Source: Flagellimonas alvinocaridis
GTDB lineage: Bacteria > Bacteroidota > Bacteroidia > Flavobacteriales > Flavobacteriaceae
Length of the DNA stretch: 64,000 bases
NCBI RefSeq assembly: GCF_004916895.1
Contig: NZ_SNTZ01000001.1
Location: forward strand, 1-64,000
Direction: 5' to 3'
Part shown: in pieces, positions 51,809 to 61,829 of the stretch
How the letters are laid out: the number at the start of each line of letters is the position of its first letter
How positions within the stretch are numbered: position 1 is the first letter of the stretch
Position numbers and translations under genes: made by a program
The notes under the pieces: model-generated
Told to the model about the DNA's origin: nothing
What the model saw: only the letters and a program-made list of their open reading frames with translations
Databases searched by the model: none

Positions 51809-54808
51809 TTGTATTTAAACTGCCATTCATATTACAGTCTACGGTTCGGGACTTTCTCGGAGGTGGAGCTATTGCAATTGGCCCAGCAAAACCATGTGAC
51901 CCAATTGGTGCTCACCGACATCAACAACACCTCCGCATGCTTAAATTTTGTTCGGAAAGCACCCGAGTTTGGGGTCCGACCCATTTTGGGCATCGATTTT
52001 AGGAATGGTGTCAATCCTTGTTTTATTGGGATTGCCCAAAACAATGAAGGATACCTGGAACTCAACAACTTTCTATCGCACCACCTTCATCACCAATTGA
52101 AAATCCCGCAACAGGCTCCCTCTTTTAAAAATGCTCTGGTCATCTATCCTTTTGAGCAAGTTTTGTTGCATGACTTGGACGATTTTTCGGAGCATGAATT
52201 TGTGGGGATTTCCATCAAAGACCTTCGCCGATTGCCCTTTTCCAGGTTGGTCAACCTAAAGCATAAACTGGTGGTGCAGCAGCCCGTCACCTTCAGGAAT
52301 AAACAGGATTTCAATGCCCACCGATTGCTTCGGGCCATTGACAACAATGTGTTGTTGAGCATGCTCTCCAAAGAGGAAGAGGCCAACGAGGATGAAAAAA
52401 TGTATCCCATCCAAAATTTGGCAGCCGCCTTTTCCGAAGTTTCCTTTATTCTGGAGAACACGGAAAAAATCCTCAGCAGTTGTAGCATTCATTTTGATTT
52501 TTCAAAGGGAAGGAAGCCCCAAAATCTGAAAACGTTTTTGGGGAGTGTGGAAGAAGATGAACAGCTCTTGGAGAACCTCTGTGCCGAAGGCCTTCCGTAT
52601 CGCTATGAAAATGTGGATGATTCCATCAAGACCCGATTGGAAAAAGAATTGCAGCTCATCAAAAAAATGGGCTTTGTCTCCTATTTTTTGATCAATTGGG
52701 ACATTGTTTCCGAAGCACGCCGAAGGGGATTCTACTACGTGGGCCGTGGTAGTGGTGCCAACAGTATAGTGGCCTATCTGCTTCACATCACCGATGTGGA
52801 CCCCATGGAACTCGACCTCTATTTTGAACGTTTCATCAACCTGTACCGGGCCAATCCACCTGATTTTGACATCGATTTTTCATGGAAGGACCGCCCAGCC
52901 ATGACCGAATATATTTTTGGGCGATTCAAGCATGTCGCCCTGCTCGGCACCTACGTTACCTTTAAGGAACGGGGGGTGATTCGGGAGTTGGGAAAGGTCT
53001 TCGGACTTCCACCCCATGAGATTGATTTTCTTTCAGAAGGCAGGTACAACTATGACGAGCTGGACAGCATTTCCAAATTAGTCCTCAAGTATGGATTGCT
53101 CCTAAAAGGAAAACCCAATTATCTGAGCATTCATGCCGGAGGAATCCTGATCAGTGAAAAGCCATTGCATTGGTTTTCGGCCACCCATCTTCCCCCAAAA
53201 GGATTCCCCACTACACAATACGATATGGTCATCGCCGAGGATGTGGGCCTGTACAAGTTTGACATTTTGGGTCAGCGTGGATTGGGGAAAATCAAAGAGG
53301 CCTTGGAAATTATCGCCTACAATCAACCGGAAAAACACCAAGAAATCGACATCCACGACATCAAGGGTTTTAAGGCCGATGCAACCATCAACAACCTCAT
53401 TAAAACTGCCCAGTGCATGGGTTGCTTTTATGTGGAATCGCCCGCCATGCGCATGTTGCTCAAAAAACTGGAAGTAGACAATTACTTGGGGTTGGTGGCG
53501 GCCAGTTCCATCATTCGCCCCGGGGTGGCCAAAAGTGGCATGATGCGGGAATATATTCTTCGTCATCGCAACAAAGGACGTGCCGAGGAAAAAGCGCACC
53601 CCGTGATGCTGAACATTATGCCGGACACCTATGGTGTTATGGTCTATCAGGAAGATGTAATCAAAGTGGCCCACCATTTTGCGGATTTGGATTTGGGTGA
53701 GGCCGATGTCCTCCGCAGGGGGATGAGCGGTAAATTTCGTTCACGGGAAGAGTTCCAAAAAGTAAAGGACAAGTTCATTTCCAACTGCAGAAAAAAAGGC
53801 TATTCGGACATAATCATTTTTGAGGTATGGAACCAAGTGGCCAGTTTTGCAGGCTATGCCTTCGCCAAGGGACACTCTGCCTCCTATGCCGTGGAGAGTT
53901 ACCAAAGCCTATTTTTAAGGGCCTACTACCCTTTGGAGTATTCGGTGGCCGTGCTCAACAATGGAGGAGGGTTCTACCGCCCTGAATTTTACATCCATGA
54001 TGCCCGCATGATGGGCGCCACCATACACCCTCCTTGCGTGAACAACAGCGTGGCGGTCAACCGAATCTATGGGAGTCACATTTATCTGGGAATGATGTAT
54101 CTCCGGGATCTGGAAAACAGGGTCATGGAGCGCATCATTAAGGAACGATACAAAAATGGGGGATTTGCTTCATTGGAAGATTTTCTGGACCGTGTCTTTA
54201 TTTCGATGGAACAATTGGCCATCCTTATTCGGATTGATGCCTTTCGTTTTACGGAAATCAACAAACACGAACTGCTATGGAAGGCCCATTTGATGCTGTC
54301 CAAAAATGACCGATTGGAACACCCGAAGCTTTTTCCGCCCCGTCATCAGGGATTTCAAATTCCAAAATTGCATACCACATCCTTGGAAGCTGCCTTTGAC
54401 CAGTTGGAACTCTTGGGATTCTGTTTGTGCAGTCCGTTTGACCTATTAGCGGAACCTCCCAAAAATACCAATGGACAAAAAGATCTGCATCGTTACCTCA
54501 ACAAGCACATCGACATTTATGGGTATCTGGTCACCGTAAAAAATACATCCACCCATAATGGCAAACGCATGCATTTTGCCACCTTGGTAGATCAACACGG
54601 TGAAGTGTTCGACACGTTGCTCTTCCCCCCTGTTGCCGCCAAATACTTTTTTAGGGGCAAAGGAATCTACCGATTCTATGGCAAGGTGGTGGAAGAATTT
54701 GGCTTTCCGAGTATTGAAGTCATCAAAATGCAAAAAGAAAGCTATATCCCCGATCCCAGATATGCCGATATGAAAACCAGCAAAAAACTTTTCAGTCCCA
54801 ACAAATAA
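51809..54808 (+). CDS. dnaE2: DNA polymerase III alpha subunit, DnaE2-like
   Basis: This 999-residue alpha subunit is shorter than a replicative DnaE (about 1,150 or more). It has a PHP domain at the N-terminus (C-H-S-Y-Y-S-L-R-F-G) in which usual metal His are partly changed, and the polymerase core with P-D-F-D-I-D-F (catalytic Asp pair near 352-357). OB-fold elements lie near the end (about 905-970). Start is a TTG that opens M-Y-L-N-C-H-S; no better ATG precedes the PHP domain. Pairing with dinB implies error-prone repair synthesis. Confidence 0.88.
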   Translation: MYLNCHSYYSLRFGTFSEVELLQLAQQNHVTQLVLTDINNTSACLNFVRKAPEFGVRPILGIDFRNGVNPCFIGIAQNNEGYLELNNFLSHHLHHQLKIPQQAPSFKNALVIYPFEQVLLHDLDDFSEHEFVGISIKDLRRLPFSRLVNLKHKLVVQQPVTFRNKQDFNAHRLLRAIDNNVLLSMLSKEEEANEDEKMYPIQNLAAAFSEVSFILENTEKILSSCSIHFDFSKGRKPQNLKTFLGSVEEDEQLLENLCAEGLPYRYENVDDSIKTRLEKELQLIKKMGFVSYFLINWDIVSEARRRGFYYVGRGSGANSIVAYLLHITDVDPMELDLYFERFINLYRANPPDFDIDFSWKDRPAMTEYIFGRFKHVALLGTYVTFKERGVIRELGKVFGLPPHEIDFLSEGRYNYDELDSISKLVLKYGLLLKGKPNYLSIHAGGILISEKPLHWFSATHLPPKGFPTTQYDMVIAEDVGLYKFDILGQRGLGKIKEALEIIAYNQPEKHQEIDIHDIKGFKADATINNLIKTAQCMGCFYVESPAMRMLLKKLEVDNYLGLVAASSIIRPGVAKSGMMREYILRHRNKGRAEEKAHPVMLNIMPDTYGVMVYQEDVIKVAHHFADLDLGEADVLRRGMSGKFRSREEFQKVKDKFISNCRKKGYSDIIIFEVWNQVASFAGYAFAKGHSASYAVESYQSLFLRAYYPLEYSVAVLNNGGGFYRPEFYIHDARMMGATIHPPCVNNSVAVNRIYGSHIYLGMMYLRDLENRVMERIIKERYKNGGFASLEDFLDRVFISMEQLAILIRIDAFRFTEINKHELLWKAHLMLSKNDRLEHPKLFPPRHQGFQIPKLHTTSLEAAFDQLELLGFCLCSPFDLLAEPPKNTNGQKDLHRYLNKHIDIYGYLVTVKNTSTHNGKRMHFATLVDQHGEVFDTLLFPPVAAKYFFRGKGIYRFYGKVVEEFGFPSIEVIKMQKESYIPDPRYADMKTSKKLFSPNK

Positions 54809-54851
54809 ATAGGAATACCGTACCTTAGGGAAACCAATAGGCCAGAAATCC

Positions 54852-55220
54852 ATGAAAATTCGCATCAAAGGAAATTCCGTACGGTTCCGGTTGACACAGT
54901 CTGAAGTAAAGCAACTGTCCGAAACAGGTTCGGTAATGGAAACCACCGAATTTGAGCAGACCACTTTTGTCTACGAAGTACAATTGGAACCAACAATCAC
55001 GGAATTACAGGCAAGCTTTTTTGAGAACACCATCATCATGAAGGTACCCAAAGATATGGGCATCCATTGGTTTGATTCCGATACCGTTGGATTTGAAAAC
55101 CGGGTTGTTCTTACCAATGGAAATCAGCTTCACTTACTATTGGAAAAAGATTTCACCTGCTTGGAAAACACTTCAGAAGACCAATCAGACAATTATCCGA
55201 ATCCAAAATTGCAGTGCTAA
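54852..55220 (+). CDS. DUF7009 protein
   Basis: A 122-residue protein with the start M-K-I-R-I-K-G-N-S-V-R-F-R-L-T, which I associate with DUF7009, and beta-rich segments. It ends with a Cys. It lies 7 bp before the YdeP-like oxidoreductase gene and is probably co-transcribed, so it may be an accessory protein for that enzyme. Function is unknown. Confidence 0.68.
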   Translation: MKIRIKGNSVRFRLTQSEVKQLSETGSVMETTEFEQTTFVYEVQLEPTITELQASFFENTIIMKVPKDMGIHWFDSDTVGFENRVVLTNGNQLHLLLEKDFTCLENTSEDQSDNYPNPKLQC

Positions 55221-55226
55221 GCAACT

Positions 55227-57524
55227 ATGGAAAAAGAATTCAAACGAAACATTTCACTTACGGGGAATATCCAATTTACAGGATTGCGCCTTAAGGAACC
55301 CATGCATACCGCTGCCGGTTTTTTGGGGGTAAAAGAAGCCCTAAGGCACGGTTTTAAGGAAATGGGCATTGTACGCTCCATGAAGGCATTGCTAGAGATG
55401 AACCAAGAAGACGGTTTTCGTTGCCCCAGCTGTGCGTGGCCCGTTCCCGAACATCCCTCCAAGGTTGCGGAATATTGCGAAAACGGGGCCAAGGCGTTGG
55501 CCGACGAAGCCACCCATGAACATATAGGTGCCGAGTTTTTCAGTAAGCACTCGGTAGAGGAACTATCCCAACTAAGCGATTATGAACTCAACAAGTTGGG
55601 TCGAATCATAGAGCCCATGGTCCTTAAACCGGGAAAAGTACATTACGAGCCTATCGCATGGCAGGAGGCTTTTGATTTACTATCTGATGAACTCCATCAG
55701 TTGAACGACCCCAACGAGGCCATTTTTTATACTTCGGGGCGATCTAGCAACGAAGCCGCTTATTTGTATGGCATGTTTGCCCGTGCCCTAGGCACCAACA
55801 ACATGCCCGATTGTTCCAATATGTGCCATGAGTCATCTGGTGTGGCACTATCCGAAACCCTGGGTATTGGAAAAGGTTCAGTAACCTTGGATGACCTCTA
55901 TGGTGCCGAAGTTATTTTGGTCGTGGGCCAAAACCCGGGCACCAACCACCCCAGAATGCTCTCTGCCCTTGAAAAATGCAAAAAGAACGGAGGAAAGGTC
56001 ATCAGCATCAATCCCTTGGCGGAAACAGGACTGGCGAACTTTAAAAACCCGCAAAACGTATCGGACATGTTGGGCGGTGGACAGCCCATTGCGGACCTGC
56101 ACCTTCCTGTTCGAATCAACGAGGATATTGCACTCGCCAAATTGATCTTAAAGAAACTGGTTGCCCTCGATGCCAAAAACAGCAATGTTCTGGACCATGA
56201 GTTCATTGTGGAATATGTGGACGGCTATGATGAACTACTCGAAGATTTAAAACGCTACGATTACGAAACACTTCAGCGGAGAATTGGGGTTTCTATGCGA
56301 AAAATTGACAAGACCGTCCGGTTATTGGCCGAAAACTCCAAAATTGTTATCTGCTGGGCGATGGGTATCACCCAACACAAGAATGCCGTGGAATGCATCC
56401 AGGAATATGTGAACATTTTACTGCTGAAAGGAGCCATTGGGAAACCATTTGCGGGCACTTGTCCCGTTCGGGGGCATAGCAATGTGCAAGGGGACCGCTC
56501 GGTGGGCATCCACCACTTTGTCAATGAAGGATTGAACCACCGAATTCGGGAACATCTTGGTTTTGAGCCTCCTGCCCAACGAGGATACGATGTTGTGGAG
56601 GCCATCCATGCCATGCACGAAAACAAGGCCAAGGTCTTTGTCTGTTTGGGCGGGAATTTTGCCATGGCCGCCTCGGATACGGCATACACGGCCAAAGCGC
56701 TTCAGAACTGTAGTTTAACGGTACAAATCAGCACCAAACTCAACCGCAGCCATTTGATTACGGGCAAAACTGCACTGTTGCTTCCCACTTTTGGTCGCTC
56801 GGAGAAAGATGAAAAGAACGGCTCCCTTCAGTTTCTGACCATGGAGAGCAGCACAGGAAAAGTACGTCAAAGCAAAGGTTTGCTGAAACCTGCTTCGGAG
56901 CATATCAAAAGTGAACCGGAAATCATCGCATTATTGGCCCACACCTATTTTAAAGGGAAACACCCGATGGACTGGAAGGCTTTAGGAGCGGATTACAATC
57001 TTATCCGAAGTTTAATCGATAAAACGGTAAAAGGATTCAAAAACACCAGTGAACAGTCCAAAGGTTTTGGATATTACCTGCCCAACAATGTACGGAATCG
57101 GGATTTTAGAATGTTGCCCAACGGCATGGCGCAGCTTACCATCAATACATTGCCGGACCATGGCCTAAAGATGAATGAATTCTTGTTGATGACCATTCGG
57201 TCCCACGACCAGTTTAACACCACCATTTATGGTTTGAATGACCGCTATCGAGGTGTTCACAATGAGCGTCGCGTGGTGTTCATGAACCAAGATGATATGG
57301 AACAACACCAATTGAAAAAACTGGATGTTGTAAATCTACATAGTGAATATGATGGTATCCAACGGACCGCAGAACAATTTTTGGTCATTCCTTATGAAAT
57401 TCCCAAAGGGAACATGGCCGCTTATTTTCCAGAAACCAATCTGCTGGTACCCCACAACCATTTTGCGGACAAGAGCCAAACCCCTATCAGCAAATCCATC
57501 AAGGTAACGGTTGAAAAAATATAG
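55227..57524 (+). CDS. FdhF/YdeP-family molybdopterin oxidoreductase
   Basis: This 765-residue enzyme belongs to the FdhF/YdeP branch of bis-molybdopterin oxidoreductases. It shows R-C-P-S-C-A-W-P near 70, a cofactor-binding middle (G-R-S-S-N-E-A-A near 173; N-M-C-H-E-S-S-G near 195-202, with Cys as possible Mo ligand; G-Q-N-P-G-T-N-H-P near 232-240) and a C-terminal molydopterin-dinucleotide-binding domain (about 600-760). Physiological substrate of YdeP-type enzymes is not known; E. coli YdeP is linked to acid resistance. No FdhD or molybdenum cofactor genes are next to it. Confidence 0.87.
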   Translation: MEKEFKRNISLTGNIQFTGLRLKEPMHTAAGFLGVKEALRHGFKEMGIVRSMKALLEMNQEDGFRCPSCAWPVPEHPSKVAEYCENGAKALADEATHEHIGAEFFSKHSVEELSQLSDYELNKLGRIIEPMVLKPGKVHYEPIAWQEAFDLLSDELHQLNDPNEAIFYTSGRSSNEAAYLYGMFARALGTNNMPDCSNMCHESSGVALSETLGIGKGSVTLDDLYGAEVILVVGQNPGTNHPRMLSALEKCKKNGGKVISINPLAETGLANFKNPQNVSDMLGGGQPIADLHLPVRINEDIALAKLILKKLVALDAKNSNVLDHEFIVEYVDGYDELLEDLKRYDYETLQRRIGVSMRKIDKTVRLLAENSKIVICWAMGITQHKNAVECIQEYVNILLLKGAIGKPFAGTCPVRGHSNVQGDRSVGIHHFVNEGLNHRIREHLGFEPPAQRGYDVVEAIHAMHENKAKVFVCLGGNFAMAASDTAYTAKALQNCSLTVQISTKLNRSHLITGKTALLLPTFGRSEKDEKNGSLQFLTMESSTGKVRQSKGLLKPASEHIKSEPEIIALLAHTYFKGKHPMDWKALGADYNLIRSLIDKTVKGFKNTSEQSKGFGYYLPNNVRNRDFRMLPNGMAQLTINTLPDHGLKMNEFLLMTIRSHDQFNTTIYGLNDRYRGVHNERRVVFMNQDDMEQHQLKKLDVVNLHSEYDGIQRTAEQFLVIPYEIPKGNMAAYFPETNLLVPHNHFADKSQTPISKSIKVTVEKI

Positions 57525-57530
57525 TGTCGA

Positions 57531-58709
57531 TTATTTAAACGCTGGAATTCCGGTAATATCAGCCCCAGTGATCAACAAATGAATATCATGGGTGCCTTCG
57601 TAGGTAATCACGCTTTCCAAATTCATCATGTGGCGCATGATGCTATACTCCCCGGTGATTCCCATTCCACCCAACACCTGTCTGGCTTCGCGGGCAATCT
57701 TTAAGGCCATGTCCACATTATTACGTTTGGCCATAGAAATTTGGGCCGTGGTAGCACGTCCCTCATTTTTTAATTGTCCCAAACGAAAGGCCAACAGCTG
57801 GGCTTTGGTGATCTCGGTGATCATTTCGGCCAATTTCTTTTGCTGTAACTGATAGGCCGCAATGGGTTTCCCAAATTGGATGCGCTCCTTGGCATATCGC
57901 AAGGCTGTATCATAGCAATCCATAGCAGCTCCGATAGCGCCCCAGGCAATACCATATCGGGCGGAATCCAAACAGCCCAACGGGGCACCCAACCCACTTT
58001 TACCGGGCAACAGGTTTCCTTTGGGCACCTTTACATTGTCAAAAATAAGTTCCCCCGTGGCCGAGGCTCGAAGTGACCATTTGTTGTGGGTTTCCGGAGT
58101 GGAAAAACCTTCCATGTTCCTTTCCACGATCAAACCATGGATACGGCCTTCTTCATTCTTGGCCCAAACTACGGCAACATCGGCAAAAGGGGAATTGGAA
58201 ATCCACAATTTGGCCCCGTTCAATACATAATGATCACCTGCATCCTTGAATTTGGTTTCCATACCCCCTGGGTTTGAACCGTGGTTGGGTTCCGTTAAAC
58301 CAAAACAGCCCATCCATTCACCCGTGGCCAGTTTTGGCAAGTATTTTTTACGCTGTTCCTCCGATCCGTAGGCAAAAATGGGATACATGACCAAGGAAGA
58401 CTGTACCGAAGCCGTGGAACGCACCCCGCTATCCCCCCGTTCAATCTCCTGCATAATCAATCCATAGCTTATCTGATCTAAGCCCGCCCCTCCATATTCT
58501 TCCGGAATGTATGGCCCAAAAGCGCCTATCTCCGCCAAACCATGGATGATTTGTTTGGGGAACTCCGCCTTTTGGGCATATTCCTCTATGATGGGGGAAA
58601 TATCCCGCTTTACCCACTGACGGGCAGCATCCCTCACCAACTTATGCTCCTGAGATAGAAGGTCATCAAGGTTATAGTAATCCGGTGCTTCAAATAGATC
58701 AGGCTTCAT
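57531..58709 (-). CDS. Glutaryl-CoA dehydrogenase-like acyl-CoA dehydrogenase
   Basis: This 392-residue FAD enzyme has the acyl-CoA dehydrogenase layout: F-G-L-T-E-P-N-H-G-S-N-P-G (about 142-154) and the catalytic Glu near residue 371 in I-T-Y-E-G-T-H-D-I-H. The glutaryl-CoA dehydrogenase type is favoured by R-S-T-A-S-V-Q-S-S-L and Y-G-I-A-W-G-A-I-G-A, giving oxidation and decarboxylation to crotonyl-CoA in lysine or tryptophan breakdown. It converges with the YdeP gene, 6 bp apart. Confidence 0.9.
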   Translation of the reverse strand: MKPDLFEAPDYYNLDDLLSQEHKLVRDAARQWVKRDISPIIEEYAQKAEFPKQIIHGLAEIGAFGPYIPEEYGGAGLDQISYGLIMQEIERGDSGVRSTASVQSSLVMYPIFAYGSEEQRKKYLPKLATGEWMGCFGLTEPNHGSNPGGMETKFKDAGDHYVLNGAKLWISNSPFADVAVVWAKNEEGRIHGLIVERNMEGFSTPETHNKWSLRASATGELIFDNVKVPKGNLLPGKSGLGAPLGCLDSARYGIAWGAIGAAMDCYDTALRYAKERIQFGKPIAAYQLQQKKLAEMITEITKAQLLAFRLGQLKNEGRATTAQISMAKRNNVDMALKIAREARQVLGGMGITGEYSIMRHMMNLESVITYEGTHDIHLLITGADITGIPAFK

Positions 58710-58759
58710 TCGGAAAAAATTTATCTAGAAGTTATGCCGAAATTTAACAATTTAATCCT

Positions 58760-59476
58760 TCACTGTTGCATTTTCAAATAAAATGATTTGGTCAGATCTA
58801 TATACTGCTCGGTGTATTGGTGCCGTTCGGTTTCAATAATGAGCTCATCAACCAAAGTGTTGGTTTCTGAACATCCAAACTCCAACAAACTCCTCTTGAA
58901 ATTTGCTTTTGGGTTTCCCTTTACCCTAGTAATCCTGTTGGCGAACAATCCGGACTCCTTGGCCATGGCAACAAACCCTTTCTCTTCCTTAAAAGGAACA
59001 ATAACTGAAAAAACACCCGTATCGGAAAGAAGTTTTGCCGCTCCTTCAATAAGTTCATCAAAGGGCAATGAGCTATTTTGTCGGGCTTGATCTCGTGAAG
59101 CATCCCCACTGGACACATTCTCCGAATAGAACGGTGGATTGGAAACTATCAAATCGTATTGATTATCAATCTCATCCACGAATTCATCCAAACCGGCATG
59201 ATAACAGAACAGCCGGTCTGACCATGGAGAGGCCTCGAAATTAGCAACACATTGCTCGTAAGCGGCTTCATCCAACTCAATGGCATCAATAAGTTCGGCA
59301 GGGGAACGTTGCGCCATCTGTAAGGCAATCAATCCCGTCCCCGCTCCAATATCCAGAATGGAATAGGGCTGGTGCTCCAAAGAGGTCCATGCCCCAAGCA
59401 AAACACCATCTGTGCCCACTTTCATGGCACATCGGTCTTGGTGTACCGTGAATTCTTTAAAAACAAATGGCTTCAT
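58760..59476 (-). CDS. trmN6: tRNA1(Val) (adenine37-N6)-methyltransferase
   Basis: From the ATG giving MKPFVFKEFTVHQ there are 238 residues. It shows the SAM-binding I-L-D-I-G-A-G-T-G-L near 38-47 and the N-P-P-F-Y catalytic motif near 112-116, and the start F-x-V-x-Q-D-R-C-A-M-K-V-G-T-D-G typical of TrmN6/YfiC. It methylates adenine 37 of tRNA-Val. The upstream extension of 26 codons is not conserved-looking. Confidence 0.9.
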   Translation of the reverse strand: MKPFVFKEFTVHQDRCAMKVGTDGVLLGAWTSLEHQPYSILDIGAGTGLIALQMAQRSPAELIDAIELDEAAYEQCVANFEASPWSDRLFCYHAGLDEFVDEIDNQYDLIVSNPPFYSENVSSGDASRDQARQNSSLPFDELIEGAAKLLSDTGVFSVIVPFKEEKGFVAMAKESGLFANRITRVKGNPKANFKRSLLEFGCSETNTLVDELIIETERHQYTEQYIDLTKSFYLKMQQ

Positions 59477-59698
59477 GCAATCAAAAATAAATGTATAATC
59501 CGTAGCAAAAAAACTGTATCGTATGTAAACGAATCCAGTATACGCCTTACACACGTCAATCCAAACAATGAATTGATCAATTCATATGCCCCAACGGTCA
59601 ATTCTACCCTTTTCATTCTGACCAAACACAGTTACTTGGCACCTTGTGAGCTAGGAAAAGCTTCACTCTAAAATCATTACCAATTTTAATTTTTAACT

Positions 59699-60274
59699 AT
59701 GAAAAAAGCTTTTTATGCTATTATTGTCTTAATGTCAATGAGCCAATTAACCTTTGGGCAAGAACAAGGAAAGTTCCGTGTAGGACTTGATTTAGGTTAC
59801 GCCATGCCAGATGGCGGTGGAGGTATTTTAGCTTCCCTTGAACCCAAATACAACGTTGCGGACAACATGAACATTGGTTTAAGAATTGAATCAGCAGCTA
59901 TGGCCAAAACCATTTCTGCAGATGGGGTATCCCTTGAAGCCAGTTTGGCCGCAAGCATATCTTATTCAGGTACTTTTGACTATTACTTCAATTCAGGAAG
60001 TTCTTCATTTGCGCCTTTTATGGGTGCTGGTGTAGGATACAATTCCTTAGCCAATGTTGGACTTGACATAGAAGGGTTTGATTCCAGTGATGAAGTAGAA
60101 GTAGACGGTAAATTTGGCGGGCTTATCAGAGCTGGTTTTGAAGCTGGAAAGTTTCGTGTAGCTGCCACATATAATCTCGTAGGAAAAACAGAAATAGAAG
60201 ATTCTGAAATCAAAAACTCTTACTTTGGTATTTCCCTTGGCTTTTATGTAGGAGGCGGCAAGTGGAATAAATAG
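59699..60274 (+). CDS. Outer-membrane beta-barrel protein
   Basis: This 191-residue protein has a signal peptide (about 1-20, L-T-F-G-Q) and Gly-rich beta-strands alternating through the chain, ending S-L-G-F-Y-V-G-G-G. It fits the small OmpA-like or porin-like beta-barrels (OMP_b-brl). The Asp/Glu-rich loop near 125-145 is surface-exposed in such folds. Stand-alone gene with a strong terminator; ligand unknown. Confidence 0.8.
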   Translation: MKKAFYAIIVLMSMSQLTFGQEQGKFRVGLDLGYAMPDGGGGILASLEPKYNVADNMNIGLRIESAAMAKTISADGVSLEASLAASISYSGTFDYYFNSGSSSFAPFMGAGVGYNSLANVGLDIEGFDSSDEVEVDGKFGGLIRAGFEAGKFRVAATYNLVGKTEIEDSEIKNSYFGISLGFYVGGGKWNK

Positions 60275-60302
60275 TCACACGAATAAATAGATTCCATTGA
60301 AC

Positions 60303-60332
60303 AAAAAGGGAAACCCTAGGGTTTCCCTTTTT
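60303..60332. terminator. Strong bidirectional terminator
   Basis: A perfect 30-base palindrome: AAAAAGGGAAACCCT meets AGGGTTTCCCTTTTT without a loop gap, extendable by GAAC/GTTC with one extra T. It lies between the converging beta-barrel and sulfatase genes. Confidence 0.88.
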
Positions 60333-60351
60333 TGTTCAAGTATCATCTCGC

Positions 60352-61782
60352 CTATTCATCCACTCTGCCTGGCTCCCGGGTTTCAGAACCTTCCTGTTCC
60401 ATGAGTGAATCTCCCAAACGCTGTCTCATGTTATCCGCCAACACCTTTATCTCGGCCACAATTTCAGGATGCGCTTCGGCAACATTGCTGGTCTCACTGA
60501 CATCGTTCACTACGTCATAGAGTTCAATTTCCTCCATATCAACATATCTGTAGTTTCCTGGCTGTCCATCCTTGCCCGGTTCCTGACCATCCATGGTCCG
60601 GTAGCGATGCGGGAAATACATTTTCCATTTTCCGTACCGTACCCCGAACATTTCGTTCACCCGATAGTAGAAAAAGTAGGCATCCTGTACGGGCTCTGTA
60701 CGCTCACCCGTTAAAATGGACCATGCATTTTTACCATCGATCACTTGTTCCGGCAATTTGGATTCGGTGACATGGGCAATGGTAGGCAAAATGTCGATGG
60801 CCATCATGGGCACATCCACTGTTCTCCCTGGTTTGAGCTTTTTGGGGTATTTCATAATAAATGGCTCTCGTTGCCCCCCTTCCCAAGCGGTACCCTTTCC
60901 TTCCCGAAGGGGGAGGGCACTTCCGGCATGGTTTCCATAGGAAAGCCAAGGCCCATTGTCCGAGGTAAATATGACCATGGTATCCTCTTCAAGCCCATTA
61001 TCCTTAAGCGCCTGTATGATCTGACCCACAGACCAGTCAATCTCCATGATCACATCACCATAGAGCCCTCTTTCCGACTTACCCTTAAACTTGTCCGAAA
61101 CGAACAGTGGCACATGTGGCTGCGGATGGGGTACATACAAAAAGAAGGGTTTATCCTTGTTTCTCTTGATAAAATCCACACTTCGCTCTGTAATCTGTGT
61201 GGTCAATTGGGACTGCTCCACCAAAGTATCGATTACGGTCTCATTTTCATAGAGTGGGAGGTCCGGGAAATTAAAAATAGGTCCCTGTTGGGGATGATAG
61301 GGCCACATATCATTGGAATATGGAATTCCGAACCACTCATCGAACCCATGACGTGTGGGCAAAAACTTTTTGTGGTGTCCCAAGTGCCATTTCCCATAGA
61401 TGGCCGTTGCATATCCCTTCTCCTTCAACATTTCGGCAAGGGTAGTCTCTGTGTCATTGATGCCATGGGTGTTATCGGGGCCCAAAGCATTATGGATGCC
61501 AATCCGATTGGGATAACAACCGGTTAAAATTCCAGCTCTGGAAGCAGAACATACGGCTTGGGCCGCATAGTAGTGGGTCATTCTTACCCCATCTGCTGCC
61601 ATTTGGTCCAGATTGGGAGTTTTGATATTCGGCGAACCATAAACGCCAACATCTTGGTAGCCTTGATCATCCGTAAAAATCAATACTATATTGGGTGAAC
61701 GCTCTTCCTCCTTGACGGGAGCCTTCTTTTCTCCACAAGAAATCAGTCCTAAAACAAGAAATACAAAGAAATATCGAAGCAT
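60352..61782 (-). CDS. Sulfatase (arylsulfatase type), lipoprotein
   Basis: This 476-residue enzyme has a lipoprotein signal (G-L-I-S-C-G-E, lipid on C16), the calcium ligands D38-D39 in F-T-D-D-Q-G, and the formylglycine site C78 in C-S-A-S-R-A-G (a CxAxR form of the CxPxR rule), then G-K-W-H-L-G. It should hydrolyse sulfate esters, probably from algal or animal polysaccharides. A similar gene lies upstream beyond rpsP. An anaerobic or FGE-type maturase must act in trans; none is in the window. Confidence 0.9.
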   Translation of the reverse strand: MLRYFFVFLVLGLISCGEKKAPVKEEERSPNIVLIFTDDQGYQDVGVYGSPNIKTPNLDQMAADGVRMTHYYAAQAVCSASRAGILTGCYPNRIGIHNALGPDNTHGINDTETTLAEMLKEKGYATAIYGKWHLGHHKKFLPTRHGFDEWFGIPYSNDMWPYHPQQGPIFNFPDLPLYENETVIDTLVEQSQLTTQITERSVDFIKRNKDKPFFLYVPHPQPHVPLFVSDKFKGKSERGLYGDVIMEIDWSVGQIIQALKDNGLEEDTMVIFTSDNGPWLSYGNHAGSALPLREGKGTAWEGGQREPFIMKYPKKLKPGRTVDVPMMAIDILPTIAHVTESKLPEQVIDGKNAWSILTGERTEPVQDAYFFYYRVNEMFGVRYGKWKMYFPHRYRTMDGQEPGKDGQPGNYRYVDMEEIELYDVVNDVSETSNVAEAHPEIVAEIKVLADNMRQRLGDSLMEQEGSETREPGRVDE

Positions 61783-61829
61783 ATCGTAAAATAAAAGGTT
61801 GCCCTAAATATAGGCCAAAACCGCATATC

